Shown piece after piece: positions 24,301-34,983 of a stretch of DNA of 64,000 bases. The position numbers were made by a program, and so were the translations under genes. Where the stretch lies: NCBI RefSeq assembly GCF_017562075.2, contig NC_054081.1:10231264-10295263 (forward strand). The letters run 5' to 3'. The notes beneath the pieces were generated by a model. That model saw only the letters and a list, made by a program, of their open reading frames with translations, was not told the DNA's origin and did no database searches. The stretch comes from Anopheles merus (lineage: Eukaryota > Arthropoda > Insecta > Diptera > Culicidae). Position 1 is the first letter of the stretch. Each line of letters opens with the position of its first letter.

Positions 24301-27300
24301 AACAAGTCATCCACAACATTTTAATTAGTCTTAACTATCCTAGATGGCACAAAAACAAATTCACGGCAGCAACGAGCGTGGGTGATTACAAATATAATCA
24401 CCTTTTAACAGCCGAAATGCGAATACACGCTGCATGTTTTTTCTCCTGACATAACACAACTCCAAACCAAGCAATAGGCACTGTTGCTAGTTAGGAGGAG
24501 GTTGGACCCCGTTAGACCAAGGAAGGAGTTGTAAAGCGTACCTGATAAACTTGCGCTGAATACTTTGCCAGGCGATTGATTGAGGAGCGGGGCTGCTAAG
24601 GGGCACCAATATGACTTCTTCTTCTTCTTCTTCTTCTTTGGCTCAACAACCTGACTCTGCCTGTACACCAGTTGTGTGGGGTTGGCTGGCTTTCAGTGAC
24701 TTACGGCACGGTCCATTTGGGAATTGAACCCATGACGGGCATGATATTTAGTCGAACGAGTTGATGACTGTACCACGAGACCGGCCTAACCGGGTCACCA
24801 TAATACACGACAATATTCTAGGAGGGACCAAATGATAGCGCAACATACGACTTTTTTTTGTCTAGATGTTCATGAGACTTGAGCTTACAATCTAGCAGGA
24901 CACCAAGATCTCGTATGCAGGTAGTGCTCGTCAGCGAGGTATTAGAGATAACATAATTGTGTCTGATTGGGTTACGTGCGATAGTAAAGGTTATAGTCTG
25001 GCCTTTAACTGGACACAGCTTTAGTCGGTTTCGGCTACACCAATCTTCGAATAGGTCAAGCATTTCTTGCAGGCGCTGACAGTCGCTTGTGTCTTTGATC
25101 ACAGTTAAAATCTTCAGATCATCGGTATAAGCAAGATATGATCCCACGGGCAGTATGCTTTGTCGGTCATGCATGTAAATCAGGGATAGCAGAGGTCCAA
25201 GGTTGCTAACCCTGCGGAACTCCAGACGTGCTAGTAAACGTGTATGAGCATAGTGATTCAATTCCCACTTGGTAGATACGGTTTGAGCGATAGGACCCAA
25301 GATCGTCGAACAGATCTGGGATACCCATATTTTTGTTTTGTTTTACGAGTAGTATTTCGTGCGAGATGCTGTCGAAGGCAGCCTGGAAGTTAGAATCTCT
25401 AGGGATTCATGAATCTAAACGGGATTTATAAATCTCTAAAAATCCATGGAGCTTAAGCTTTTTACTATTTTTCTTCTGAGCGTAACAACCTACGTGGTCA
25501 TGCCAGCCTATACATCGAGACTTCTTGGCACATACCATGCAGTCGAATAGATAGTTTGTCTTGCTACGGGGAGACTGTCCATGCGAGGCTTGGACTTTAG
25601 AGATTCATCAATCCTTGGAGATTCATGAATATTTAGGGATTCATCAATCTTTGAAGATTCGTGAATCTTTAGAAATTTATGAATCTTTGAAAATTTGACT
25701 CGACTCTCGAATCACTCATCATTACTGAAGATTCATATGAATGAATCTCAACGAAGTATTAATGAAACACAACACTAGATGGGACGTAGCTGATGGGGAT
25801 GTTAGACCGATTCGTGGACTTGGGTGTCACATCGAAATTCTGCCAAAATTTGCCTGAAATGATCGCATTGACTAGCGGCGCTTACCGCTGCGAAGCCAGT
25901 GAACACGATGTCTGCTTCCTGAGATGTATCTTCATGTTTCTCACGCACTTTTTCGCCGTTTGGCCGGTTGCATCGAGCTCCCGGGTAAGCGAACGCTGCT
26001 AAGTAGCGACATTTCGCTCGGTCTTCATTTTCTGCATCATTCGAATCTTCTTGATGCTCAGGATCATCGGCCATTCGGAACTGGGCCACCTTTCGATGCT
26101 CTAATTGTAATCTAATAGTGCCAACATGTTGTAGATGTCGGAACAGGCTTATATGACGTCCACAAACTGCCGCACGGTGTCCGTTTTTGATGCTACAGGC
26201 TGTCGTACGATCTTGAACGAAGTTGCTGCACCTTTGTTGGCCATCACTGTTCGAGTTTGATTAATGAAGGTGTCAAATTTAGTCTGCTGACTCATGGAAT
26301 ACTGTAATTGAAAGTGTAATTAACATTTCGTTAGTGCAGGTGAAGAGAAAGTCATGAAAAAAGCAACAATTCTTGTCCATTTGTTTTAATGCAAACCCCA
26401 AGAAACATTTCCTACACCTTTTACATTTAAACATGTCTAAAGAATGCTTTATTATGAGTGTACAATGCCACATAGTTTTAACAAGTATTTTGAAGATGCT
26501 AAACAGTCTTTAAAGGAAGATTTAATGCAATAATCGTCGCAACATCGTTCAAAATATGAAAAGATTTTGAATGTTCGTTGGCTGTTGTTGTCCTGAGTGA
26601 AAGTAGTATGAATGAAAACGAAAAAAAGCGTTGCACGAAAAGCACCAAACTTGTACACTGCCATCGATTGTCTAATTTCATCTTTTTGCCTTGCCTCCGC
26701 AGAGTAAAATACCTACGCCTCCGGCCAAAGTACCCGCCGAGACGAAACCAGCCCCGAGCACCTCCTCCTGCCAGGCGACCACCAGCAGTGCGATGGTTCC
26801 ACCGAAACCCCCCAAAGAGGCATCGGTACCGTCCAGCAGTACAAAAACGCCGAGACGCGCTACCACCACCACCACCACCACCATCAGTCAGCCACCAAAC
26901 CAGCATCACACCAAAGCAAAGGAGGTGCCTGTGAGTGTGCGGCCACCGTCCCGCTCACCGCCCCGCTCGCTGCTGCCGCCCGGGTCGCCCGGCTGCCCGG
27001 TCGATCCGCTGGCCGTCTACCCGATGACGCCCCGGTTTCTGACCCGGCCGCTCCAGCCGCTCTGCATGCTGTCGCCGCTGCTCGGCCCCCTCGACATGAG
27101 CGGCGTCAGCCAGCTCAAGTCGGGCAGCCACTCGAAACCGTCCGACATCAACACGCCCGGCTACCCGATCACGCCCGGGTGTGCGACCACGCCCTCGCCA
27201 CCGCCGGACAGTGGCCCCGGTGTGTCGTACTACGAGGGCGGCAAACCCACGGCCCCGCCGGCACCCGGCGCCGAGCGGACCGAGGTGGGCGCACCGGGCG

Positions 27301-27551
27301 ATGACGGGGAAGCGTCCGACGGGGAGGAGGCGGGCCAGTGCTGCGAGCCACAGCTGACGCTGGCGGCCGGCAGCGAGGAAATCAGGATCGTCTACCAGCG
27401 GGAGGGCAGACGCCGGCTCGGCACGTTGCGCGAGCGGGACAGCGAGTACGAGGAGCGGCTGGCGTCGCGCATCGAGATCGACAACGGGCAGCGGGTGTTC
27501 CAGATTGCCATCTCGCCCATCATTAATCTGTTCGAAAATGGCACCAGGTAG
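20912..27551 (+). CDS. LisH-domain, Thr-Pro-rich protein resembling NPAT / multi sex combs
   Basis: Four exons: 20912-20969, 21051-21218, 21359-22521 and 26703-27551. All introns are GT-AG and phases agree (1, 1, 0), giving 745 residues. An in-frame TAG at 20906 fixes the N-terminus near here; the ATG at 20927 (gcgATGG) is an alternative. Residues 12-45 carry a LisH-like motif (AVLGYLYDHDMYMLAEQFC, spliced exactly between exons 1 and 2), followed by a leucine/lysine segment ending KEFIAMQSQ. This order matches the N-terminus of NPAT, which drives histone-gene transcription at the histone locus body under cyclin E/CDK2. Later features are poly-Thr at 279-286, RILDFGTPPYKR near 326-337, proline-rich 382-422, a basic tract 431-450, and TP sites in exon 4 (YPMTPRF, NTPGYPITPG). 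It is shorter than known NPAT/Mxc proteins. Any LisH nuclear protein is the alternative. Confidence 0.7.
21219..21358 (+). repeat. Intron 2 consisting largely of (TC)n
   Basis: The 140-nt intron has donor GTAAGT, a short GT-rich start, then TC dinucleotides from 21263 to 21350 with one interruption, ending GCTTGCAG. The microsatellite itself is the polypyrimidine tract. Confidence 0.9.
23460..24265 (-). mobile_element. Truncated Tc1/pogo-like element, inverted copy of 44941-45997
   Basis: Reading the minus strand, this segment follows the 44990-45600 sequence: the 'ccggacagcc' and 'tgaggctg' blocks, 'gacggtctttcccgtacggcc', and the 'acttaa.tgagtaatacagatg' end all align. Terminal inverted repeats are not preserved. 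A SINE interrupts it at 23588-23788. Confidence 0.7.
23588..23788 (-). mobile_element. SINE200-like SINE, full length
   Basis: Read on the minus strand it starts with a tRNA-like head containing TGGTACAGTCGTC and GGGTTCAAACCCC, continues through a body with GTGATACAGGCAGGCC, and ends in an AAGAAG tail. It sits inside the transposon at 23460-24265, flanked by AAATATGTTTTT and TTAAATGTTTTT. The uninterrupted paralogue near 45500 reads (inverted) AAATATGTTTTTAGACAG, so insertion by target-primed reverse transcription is directly supported. Confidence 0.85.
24615..24786 (-). mobile_element. SINE200-like SINE with internal deletion
   Basis: Same tRNA-like head (inverted CCACGAGACCGGCC at the right), same body and a (CTT)8 tail. 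Relative to the 23588 copy it lacks about 30 bp between 'gtgact' and 'ggcacggtc', which may define a subfamily. Confidence 0.85.
24818..25391 (-). pseudogene. Non-LTR retrotransposon reverse-transcriptase relic
   Basis: On the minus strand the 3' part has a 160-codon open frame (24818-25300). It contains LGPLLSLIYMHD and then a catalytic-box variant AYTDDLKI (family norm YADD), followed by LFEDWCSRNRLKL and IRDLGVLLDCKL, the usual LINE order of palm and thumb. Upstream, in another frame, 25300-25391 encodes QAAFDSISHE, the motif A block. The copy is therefore frameshifted, 5'-truncated and inactive. Jockey-, CR1- or RTE-type clade not resolved. Confidence 0.85.
25392..25750. repeat. GATTCATGAATC minisatellite interrupted by a SINE fragment
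   Basis: Units of about 20 bp centred on the palindrome GATTCATGAATC and variants occur at 25392-25448 and 25596-25750. Between them lies a SINE fragment. The array abuts the reverse-transcriptase relic directly. Confidence 0.65.
25471..25595 (-). mobile_element. SINE body fragment, head missing
   Basis: Starts TTCTTCTGAGCGTAACAACC and continues through 'ggtcatgccagcc' to 'ctgtccatgcgaggcttgg'. It resembles the tail-and-body part of a SINE200-related family. The box-B and head region is replaced by the GATTCA array. Confidence 0.45.
26149..26295 (-). CDS. 48-residue ORF fragment, probable decayed element or duplicated gene piece
   Basis: An ATG-initiated frame of 48 codons, high in Gln, Thr and Lys (starts MSQQTKFDTFINQ, ends VRQFVDVI), lies within intron 3 on the opposite strand. 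Translation continues sensibly past the TAA (SDIYNMLALLDYN) and then meets more stops. That pattern fits an old coding sequence degrading, perhaps from a retroelement or host gene. Family not recognised. Confidence 0.3.
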   Translation of the reverse strand: MSQQTKFDTFINQTRTVMANKGAATSFKIVRQPVASKTDTVRQFVDVI

Positions 27552-27819
27552 TGGTAGGAGGGGTACGGGAGGAGAGGGATCGTATTCCCATTTGTAAAGA
27601 TATATTTTTTTAAGTCGTATTTATAAGGGAGCTTCATTGTGTGCTCCAATATAGGTAGCCTTTTTCGTGCAGGCATCTCTTCGCGCGAAGAAGATAGTGC
27701 GAGGGAACCGTAGCTTAAGCCTCCGTGCTCTCCAACCTTTTTCAGCATCACGGACCACTACTGCAGCTTTGCCTTTCGATATTTTTTTTCCCGCGACCCA
27801 CATATATTGAGGACATATA
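27552..27819. other. 3' flank of the LisH gene
   Basis: No AATAAA is obvious within 250 bp of the TAG at 27549; poly(A) site not assigned. Confidence 0.4.
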
Positions 27820-28044
27820 CAGTGGAGCACCTCATAACGAGTTTTTTTTTCGCGTAACGCATAAATACTTAACAAATACCTCCCATTAACGAGTACAACC
27901 TCGCCTAACTAGCAATATCTTTCGTGTACAGGATACGTATTTTAGGAGCTGATCTGAAATCATAATCAATTATTTAATTTTCACTATCGTTCTTGCAAAT
28001 GAGTTTCGATACTAACAATCATTTAGTACAGGGGTCTCCAAACT

Positions 28045-29543
28045 AGTGATGTGTTTAGTTGGGAAAAAATCCGGAATCGATCCCAATCCGACTCCGGGAC
28101 GGTAGGTCCGCCCAGCTTTATCCGGAGTTGTTTGGAATCGTCTGATCCCGTCCTGAATCACCCGTAGTCATCCGGAGTCATCCCGAGTCGTCTGGAGTCC
28201 TCTGGAGTCCTATGGAGTCATCCGGAATCTTCCAGAGTAATCCAGAATCTTACGGAGTCGACTCCGAACTCCGACGACTTCAAATGACTCCAACTCCGGA
28301 CGACTCCGGACGACTGTGGATAAATCCAGACTACTCCAGGCGACTCCGAATGATTCTGGATGACTCCTCATGACTCTGGAGGACTCCGAACGATTACAGA
28401 TGACTACAGATGATGTCTAAGGACTACAGATAACTTCAGATAATTCAGAACGACTACAAATGACTCCGAATGACTCCGACTCCGAACGACTCCAACTCCG
28501 GACGACTCCAGACGACTCTGGCCGACTCTGGACGACTTTGGATGACTACGGATGATTCCGAACGACTTTAGATGACTCCAGATGATTCCGAACGACTACA
28601 GATGACTTCAGATAATTCAGAACGATTACAGATGACTCCGAATGACTCCGACTCCGAACGACTCCAACTTCGGATGACTCCGAACGACTCTGAACCACTC
28701 TGGATGACTCATCCGGAATCTTTCAGAGTCATCCGGAATCTTCCGGAGTCCGACTCCAGGCAGCTGCAGATGACTCCGAATGACTCCGAATTATTCCAAC
28801 TCCGGACAACTCTAGACGACTCCGGACGACTTTGGATGACTACGGATGATTCCGAACGACTTCAGATGACTCCAGATAATTCCGAACGACTACAGATGAC
28901 GCCGAATGACTCCGACTCAGAACGACTTCAACTTCGGATGACTCCGAACGACTCTGAACCACTCTGGATGACTCATCCGGAATCTTTCAGAGTCATCCGG
29001 AATCTTCCGGAGTCCGACTCCAGGCAGCTGCAGATGACTCCGAATGACTCCGAATTATTCCAACTCCGGACAACTCTAGACGACTCCGGACGACTTTGGA
29101 TGACTACGGATGATCCCGAACGACTTCAGATGACTCCAGATGACTCCAGATAATTCCGAACGACTACAGATGACGCCGAATGACTCCGACTCAGAACGAC
29201 TTCAACTTCGGATGACTCCGAACGACTCCGGACCACTCTGGACGACTCATCCGGAATCTTTCAGAGTCATCCGGAATCTTCCGGAGTCCGACTCCAGGCA
29301 GCTGCAGATGACCCCGAACGACCCCCACTCCGGACCACTCCGAATGACTCCAACTCCAGACGACTCCGGATGACTCTGGACGACTACGGATGACTCCATA
29401 TTACTCCAGATGACTCTGGATGCATGTGGACGACTCTGACTCCAGACGGAACTAGTGGTTCTCATTTTGCCAGAATCGGAATCTGACTAACAATTGTCGG
29501 AGTCGGATTGGAGTCGTAAGTGCGCTCCAGAGAGCACATCACT
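28045..29543. mobile_element. GACTCC foldback element, copy B, with TIRs and 10-bp TSD
   Basis: Left end AGTGATGTG, right end CACATCACT, flanked by perfect 10-bp direct repeats TCTCCAAACT (28035-28044 and 29544-29553). The body is tandem units of about 10 bp: GGAGTCNTCC orientation until about 28257, then GGACGACTCC orientation to about 29450. The second part contains a higher-order repeat of 264 bp (anchors 28611, 28875, 29149; the last spacing is 274 owing to one extra 10-bp unit). The 582-bp open frame inside arises because no stop occurs in the repeat, so it is not a gene. Confidence 0.8.
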
Positions 29544-29933
29544 TCTCCAAACTACAGCCCGCTGGAGTCTATAATGACTTTGCTAAGGTTAAACCGATTT
29601 TTCTAGTTTGTTGACTATTTCAATCGATATTTCAACTTCTACCTTTGAAAGGCGAAAATCAATCTGCAATAACAGAGCAGCTGTAGCAATTTGAAATATT
29701 CAGTAAGCTTGTTCTTATCAAGCTCACCCATCAGCTAAAGGTAACTGCCAAAATGACCCTCTCAGAATTGGAGATTTGATCTACGCATTAACTAACAAAT
29801 GCTGGTCAACTACCAAATTAACTACCAAACCCCTAGCGGATGGATCGAAAACAATATTTTAACAATTTTGAAGTAAACTGTTACAATATTCTGAAATGAA
29901 AAAATAAGTAGCCGGTATGTTTTAAGATAAATT

Positions 29934-30180
29934 ACAACGTTTTCCAGGAGTTCTCATGGTTGTGGGACATTTCCTTGGCTCTTTCTTCTGGGAAGTGAAC
30001 CTTATGTGATGGAAATGGGATTCTATGGCACCCTTTTTGGGCAGGCTTGTTGGAAATTCGTATTGGATTTGTCCAACAAGGGTGCTATAGAGTCCAATTC
30101 CCATGACATTAAGTTGATTTCACGTAAGAAGGAGTCAATAAAGTGTACCACAGCTATGAGAACTCCTGGAAACCCCTGTA
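29934..30180. repeat. Long imperfect hairpin, arms about 105 bp
   Basis: TTTCCAGGAGTTCTCAT at 29941 recurs inverted at the right end (ATGAGAACTCCTGGAAA, ending 30172), and the homology continues inward to the 'caccctttttgg'/'caacaagggtg' blocks. Reading outward from the centre, both arms encode similar peptides (KGAIES...KKE..KC.T.MRTPG). Confidence 0.75.
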
Positions 30181-30351
30181 AAGCAAATCTGTTCAACGCC
30201 ATTCCTTGATACTTGATAGACCAAAATGACATGAAGAGCGCATATGTGCAAAAAATACAAAGTTATTTATTTTAAATTTTCTGTTAGGAAATTTTGTATT
30301 TTGTATGCATGTATTTTGTATGTATTTTGTTCAAATGTTGTGAGAGTATTT

Positions 30352-30432
30352 TAAAATCATCTCCGACTGGCTGGTCGGGCGATTAGATGCCTTCTGCGAT
30401 TACGGATGCTGGTCTCGAACGATTTTCCCTAT
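30352..30432. repeat. Dispersed repeat, copy 1
   Basis: Segment with 'catctccga', 'ctgcgatt.cggatg' and 'gattttccct', homologous to 31531-31610. Family not recognised. Confidence 0.5.
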
Positions 30433-30822
30433 ACCAAACTTCTAAAACTAAGCAGCATACTGCAAATAAGCATCATCCCGGCGAAGATGTAGCTCTACAA
30501 ATCACGTTCATTAAGGGAATTTGTCAATTTTGGAAAATATCAAAGAAGATACTTAAACCCGAGACTTCTTTTTCAGGAAAATTAAAGAAAAATAATAATA
30601 TTGTTAAAGAAATAACGAACTTCAAATATCATCCCATACATCAGTATTATGAAGACCTTTCATCTGCATTCATGAATTTGAAAAACTGAAAAAGCACATT
30701 TTCAGACCTAGAACCAAATGTGTATAGTATGCATATTCATACAAATGTTATGAAGAAGAGTCTCTGCATAGCATGGTGTGAGACACTGGAACGTATTAAA
30801 CTCGTTATGCGGGCATCCACTG

Positions 30823-33208
30823 AATTCTGTAGACTTTGTTCAAAGCTTTTTGATCAAATATGCTTAATATTCTTATTCTAAACATGCCTGTTGACGTTTT
30901 CTTCATCATTGTGTAACAAAATGTACAGTATAATTAGAGTAATAAGTTATGGTAAAAAAACACACTTATTTCGCTGTTTACGCCACTTATCACAGGTTGG
31001 AGACCATTATAAGGCTTAAGCTACGAATTACACACATATTTTGGAAAATAGTTTTAGGCAGTTACGACGTTTACTTATAAGTTGCTATTTTTATTTTAAC
31101 CCATGGAAAACAAAAGTCCATTGCGAAGAGCATGTCCGTTTTTGAGACATCGCGTGATAGCGAGCAATTCCGAATTCCGGGCAGAAGCACACAGACACAG
31201 ACAAACACGTGTTTCTTCACACCATGTGTGATTGAGTTTAGGATTTTTGAAGAAATGTCTGTAAAACAATAGCAAACATAGCATTTAACATTGCTATGTT
31301 TTACTTTTTGAACTTTAAATCGATTCATTCAGGCCTATTCTATTCTTGCAATCGAGATGTCGCGACGTCGAGTTGAGTAATGGTGCTAATGGAATCGGGT
31401 CCACTTTGTGCGATGTACCAAAATAAACATAAAGGGATGATTTAGTAATATTAGATTTAAAAAAGACATTTTTTTTATTATCTATTAAGAAGTTCTTCAC
31501 TTTTTGGCTTACATTCAAGTTCTGTTTGCATATTTTAAATGCATCTCCGAGAGTTGGTCTGACGATTTAACGCCTACTGCGATTTCGGATGACCGTCTCG
31601 ATGGATTTTCCCTCGCAGACTTCTGTTACAATAAGCATACTTGAAATAAAAAGCAATCAAGATCAATTTTCTCGTCTCGATTCGAGAAAAAGAATAGAAC
31701 AGTTATCTGAATGAATCGATTTAAAAGGGACATTGAAAGTTTTTTTTAAATTTAACTAAATTGAGTGTTTGTTTGCGAAAGGAATAGTAAATTCAGCAAC
31801 GTTAATATATAAGATCGCTAATGAGAGATAGCAATGTTCCCACCGGCGCTCTTGCGGTTCTTCTAACGTGTCACAAACAACCCATCTGGCAAAGCTCAGC
31901 CACAACTAATTTTATCATGCTAAGTTTTAAAACCGGGCTCTGTTAATATGTGTCGGAATTAGCTTGTAACTATTAGGAAATGTATGATATAGGGTTCTCT
32001 TTTTTTCTATAAAACATCGTGAATGCGCAATTTTAATAAAAAACCATTAAATTGAACCTTTAAATTATATCGACGCTGTTAAAAGTAATAAAGCGGGGGT
32101 TTTCTAACACCAGCTTCGAGCCACACTGTACGAACTGAAGTGAAGTTGCATATTTATTTAAAAATATCTTTGGATTAAGAAGTTGCGGCGACTTCAAATT
32201 TCGATCATGCCTCAGAAAAGGGGTTCGCTAATCGGGGACAAAAAATAATAAATGTCCAAGTTTTGTAAACATTTGCTTTAAAATCATTTATGTTTATATC
32301 CATGTCACATGTACAACCGCACACCCCGGGCAGGTGATGTTCGTGGTGGAAACGGTACGTCTTTTGAAACTGCTTGTTAGATTTGCATGCAAATTGCCAT
32401 ATACACCCGCCTTCCATATCTATATGGATAGTCGATTTTTTTTCCCCGATTTGCGGAAAATTTGTAATTTGCGGATAAAACAGAGAATGTATGAATCGTG
32501 CGAAAAGCTATTTTCCGTCTTAATAAATATTTTTTTTCGAATTTTTAGGACGATTATTACAGGACTTATCCGTGAGGGTTAAACGAAGAATAATTAGAGC
32601 AGCTTCGAACTCAACAAGAATCAACAGTCTGAGAATCAAAACGAGAACTAGGATTTAATATAAGCAAAACAACAGTGTGGCGGACACTCGATCAATCCCC
32701 TAAAATTGCAAAAGAAAGAAAACAATTGTTTTTCGTTCGTTCCCATAATTTATTGGTATTTTCCGATTGGATATCAATACAATTGGGCCAACAAATTCTG
32801 GGAAACGGCCAGCAAATCGTGGGAACGCACCAAAAAAAAAAAAAGGGAACCCATCAAAAATTGATGGGAATCAACCAATAAACCGTGTGAAACCCTGTAT
32901 GAGACCGTGCAGCATCTGGAAGTAGCGATTAGGTATGGCGAACCTTGTCTGTTTCAGTCTTAAATCTTACCGAAAGTATGCCAAAACGAAGTTTTCAAAT
33001 GTTCAACCGTAATAGAGGATCAACTGATTGATAGATTTAAAAAAAAACCTAACAATATGTGTTTTTTCCGTTAATTTTCAATTAATTATCGAAGTGAGGC
33101 TATCATTTTGAAACACCCCCTTTTCCCGTTTTTTTTTTAAATATCAAAAATATTTCCGAAATTTTTGTGAACCAATTTCAGTCAAAAGTTTGTTCAAACG
33201 TATTAGAA

Positions 33209-33266
<58 letters not shown>

Positions 33267-34880
33267 TAAACTATCCGATATTTTTTAATTGACTTAAATC
33301 AGCTGTGTCTAACTCATTACATCAGAGGGCCGTTTTAACGATTTTTCGAATCGTTTATTATTCACAAATTTGCAATTTTAATTTTCCATGTGCTCTTTTT
33401 TATGTGAGAAAAAATGTTTAATGTACTTTCAAAGTCACATACAATTTCTTTTATTATTAGTACTAAAACAGGACATTTTTCATTAGTCGCGTTCTCACAC
33501 GGCAGTTCTGTTGGAAAATATCGCTCGACCACGCTTTTTCACTGCGGTAGAGGAACTCTAGCAGCCTGTAGTGAATCTTTTTCAAGCAATCCAAGCTATC
33601 CGTCGCTGGATGAATAACAACAATATTTGCCTGCAATGGACAGATCAAGAGAAAAATAATAATTAAAGTTTAAACATCAGTTTTCGCTATTTTCATAGTC
33701 CCAAGTGTTCTGGTGGTATATTCATTTCTTGTAACAAGAGCCCGTATTTTAGGAATAATTTTATCCGACAAAGATTCGTGGTGTGTGAACCCAAAACGAA
33801 TGGCAAATCTTGTTTTGACACTTGAAGGGAAATGATTCGCAAATTGAGGTGTGAGCTAACCTCTTAATAAGCTATGTATTGCAGGACTTCGGCATTTTTG
33901 GAACAATTTGGAGCCGACTGAAGCCTTTACGCGGCAGTCAGAGACATTGAGATTGTCAAAATCGGTGGGACCGCCTGGATCCATTTCTCACTGCCGCCCC
34001 ATGCACCAACCGATGTCTCCAACGGTTCCGAATGGCTCTAGACGGCTCCAACGGCACCAAGCGGAACTGTGCGGATTTGAATTGCCCGGAACCGGAGTTA
34101 TCGGAATAGTTCCTCTCTGATCGATAATTAGAGCATCATTGATCAGAAGTATCTTCAAGATAGGTGGGCAATGGCTACGATTCTTCATTTAACCAAATTC
34201 AAACAGGCAAATTGCTAGGAACACTCTTGAGCTATGGCGAATTGGTAACTTGAGATGCAATGTTGAATTGAATTTGTCGAGTATTTTGATAAACATTGAG
34301 TGATAATAAAAAAATACTCTCGTGTTCTACACATTATAGGCTTCTAGAAAACATATAGACTTTTACAATTTTACCCCATACTTATTTTTACAGCAGTAAA
34401 ATCGATATCTTGATGACATAATATAGCCATAGTTGGTACACTTACACCAACATTTTTTTGAACGATTTTTAAAATATTTTTTAGGAGCTTTTTCAAAAGA
34501 TTGTATGAGTTTTACAATAATAATAAACATGGTATGTTTATTTCAATAAAAAAAATCAGGGAATAACTTTTACTTTCCAGAGCCTTTCCAAAAACGGTTC
34601 AAAACCGAATCCGAATAAACAACAGCGACTCAAAAACCTCAAGAACGTTTTTTAGCAGAACCCAAATGTTTGCTTTGGTTACAGATACAGTTGAAGGAAT
34701 GTAATCATAACTAGATTTTTGTTCAAATTTTACTCTGATATGGTAAAACCATTATTATGACCCTAATTTACAAGTTTTTTTTTGTGGTACACATGACGGT
34801 TAAACAGCTTAAACCACATAAACATTTGATCGTCATTACTAAGGCTTGGGCGCCACCGCGGCAGCGCTCCTCCGATCCGG
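30823..34880. other. AT-rich intergenic DNA
   Basis: No coding exon supported. Contains a second copy of the dispersed repeat (31531-31610) and a (GT)n tract at 33212-33263. ORFs of 60-85 codons show no recognisable motif. Confidence 0.5.
33212..33263. repeat. (GT)n microsatellite
   Basis: Uninterrupted GT dinucleotide of about 52 bp. Confidence 0.95.
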
Positions 34881-34882
34881 TT

Positions 34883-34888
34883 TTTATT
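34883..34888 (-). terminator. Poly(A) signal of the PARG gene
   Basis: AATAAA on the minus strand, about 96 bp beyond the TAA at 34986-34984. Confidence 0.6.
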
Positions 34889-34983
34889 AGTGAACAATAA
34901 TAATTACATGTTTAAAAAACAATCCCCCCCCCCCAGCCCCCCAGTCCCCCTCCCTCTCCCTCCCCTCCCGAAAACACATCTGC

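Larger units (their letters stand above)
22522..26702 (+). other. Intron 3 of the LisH gene (4.2 kb), transposon-laden
   Basis: Donor GTAAGT after CCGCCG and acceptor CTCCGCAG before AGTAAAATACC, both phase 0. It contains the repeats listed separately. 22600-23450, 24290-24610 and 25760-26140 hold nothing I recognise. Confidence 0.75.
27820..30822. mobile_element. Pogo/Tigger-like terminal repeats bracketing a composite region
   Basis: The left end CAGTGGAGCACCTCATAACG and inverted right end CAGTGGATGCCCGCATAACG match well. TA precedes the left end, but AA follows the right, so the duplication is not intact. No transposase seen. The GACTCC array at 28045-29543 and the hairpin at 29934-30180 lie inside; without the array the element would be about 1.5 kb. 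Confidence 0.45.

Noticed and set aside
23588..24786. tRNA genes at SINE heads
   Set aside because: Heads lack complete cloverleaf stems and are followed by SINE bodies and AAG tails, so they are retroposons.
28572..29153. 193-codon ORF with repeated MTPNDSERLQ peptides
   Set aside because: It lies wholly inside the GACTCC array; the open frame follows from a stop-free short repeat, not from coding selection.
28031..31012. hAT element bounded by CAGGGGTCTCCAAAC and GGTTGGAGACC
   Set aside because: The ends match partly, but no 8-bp duplication is found and the span would interleave with the pogo-like element instead of nesting.
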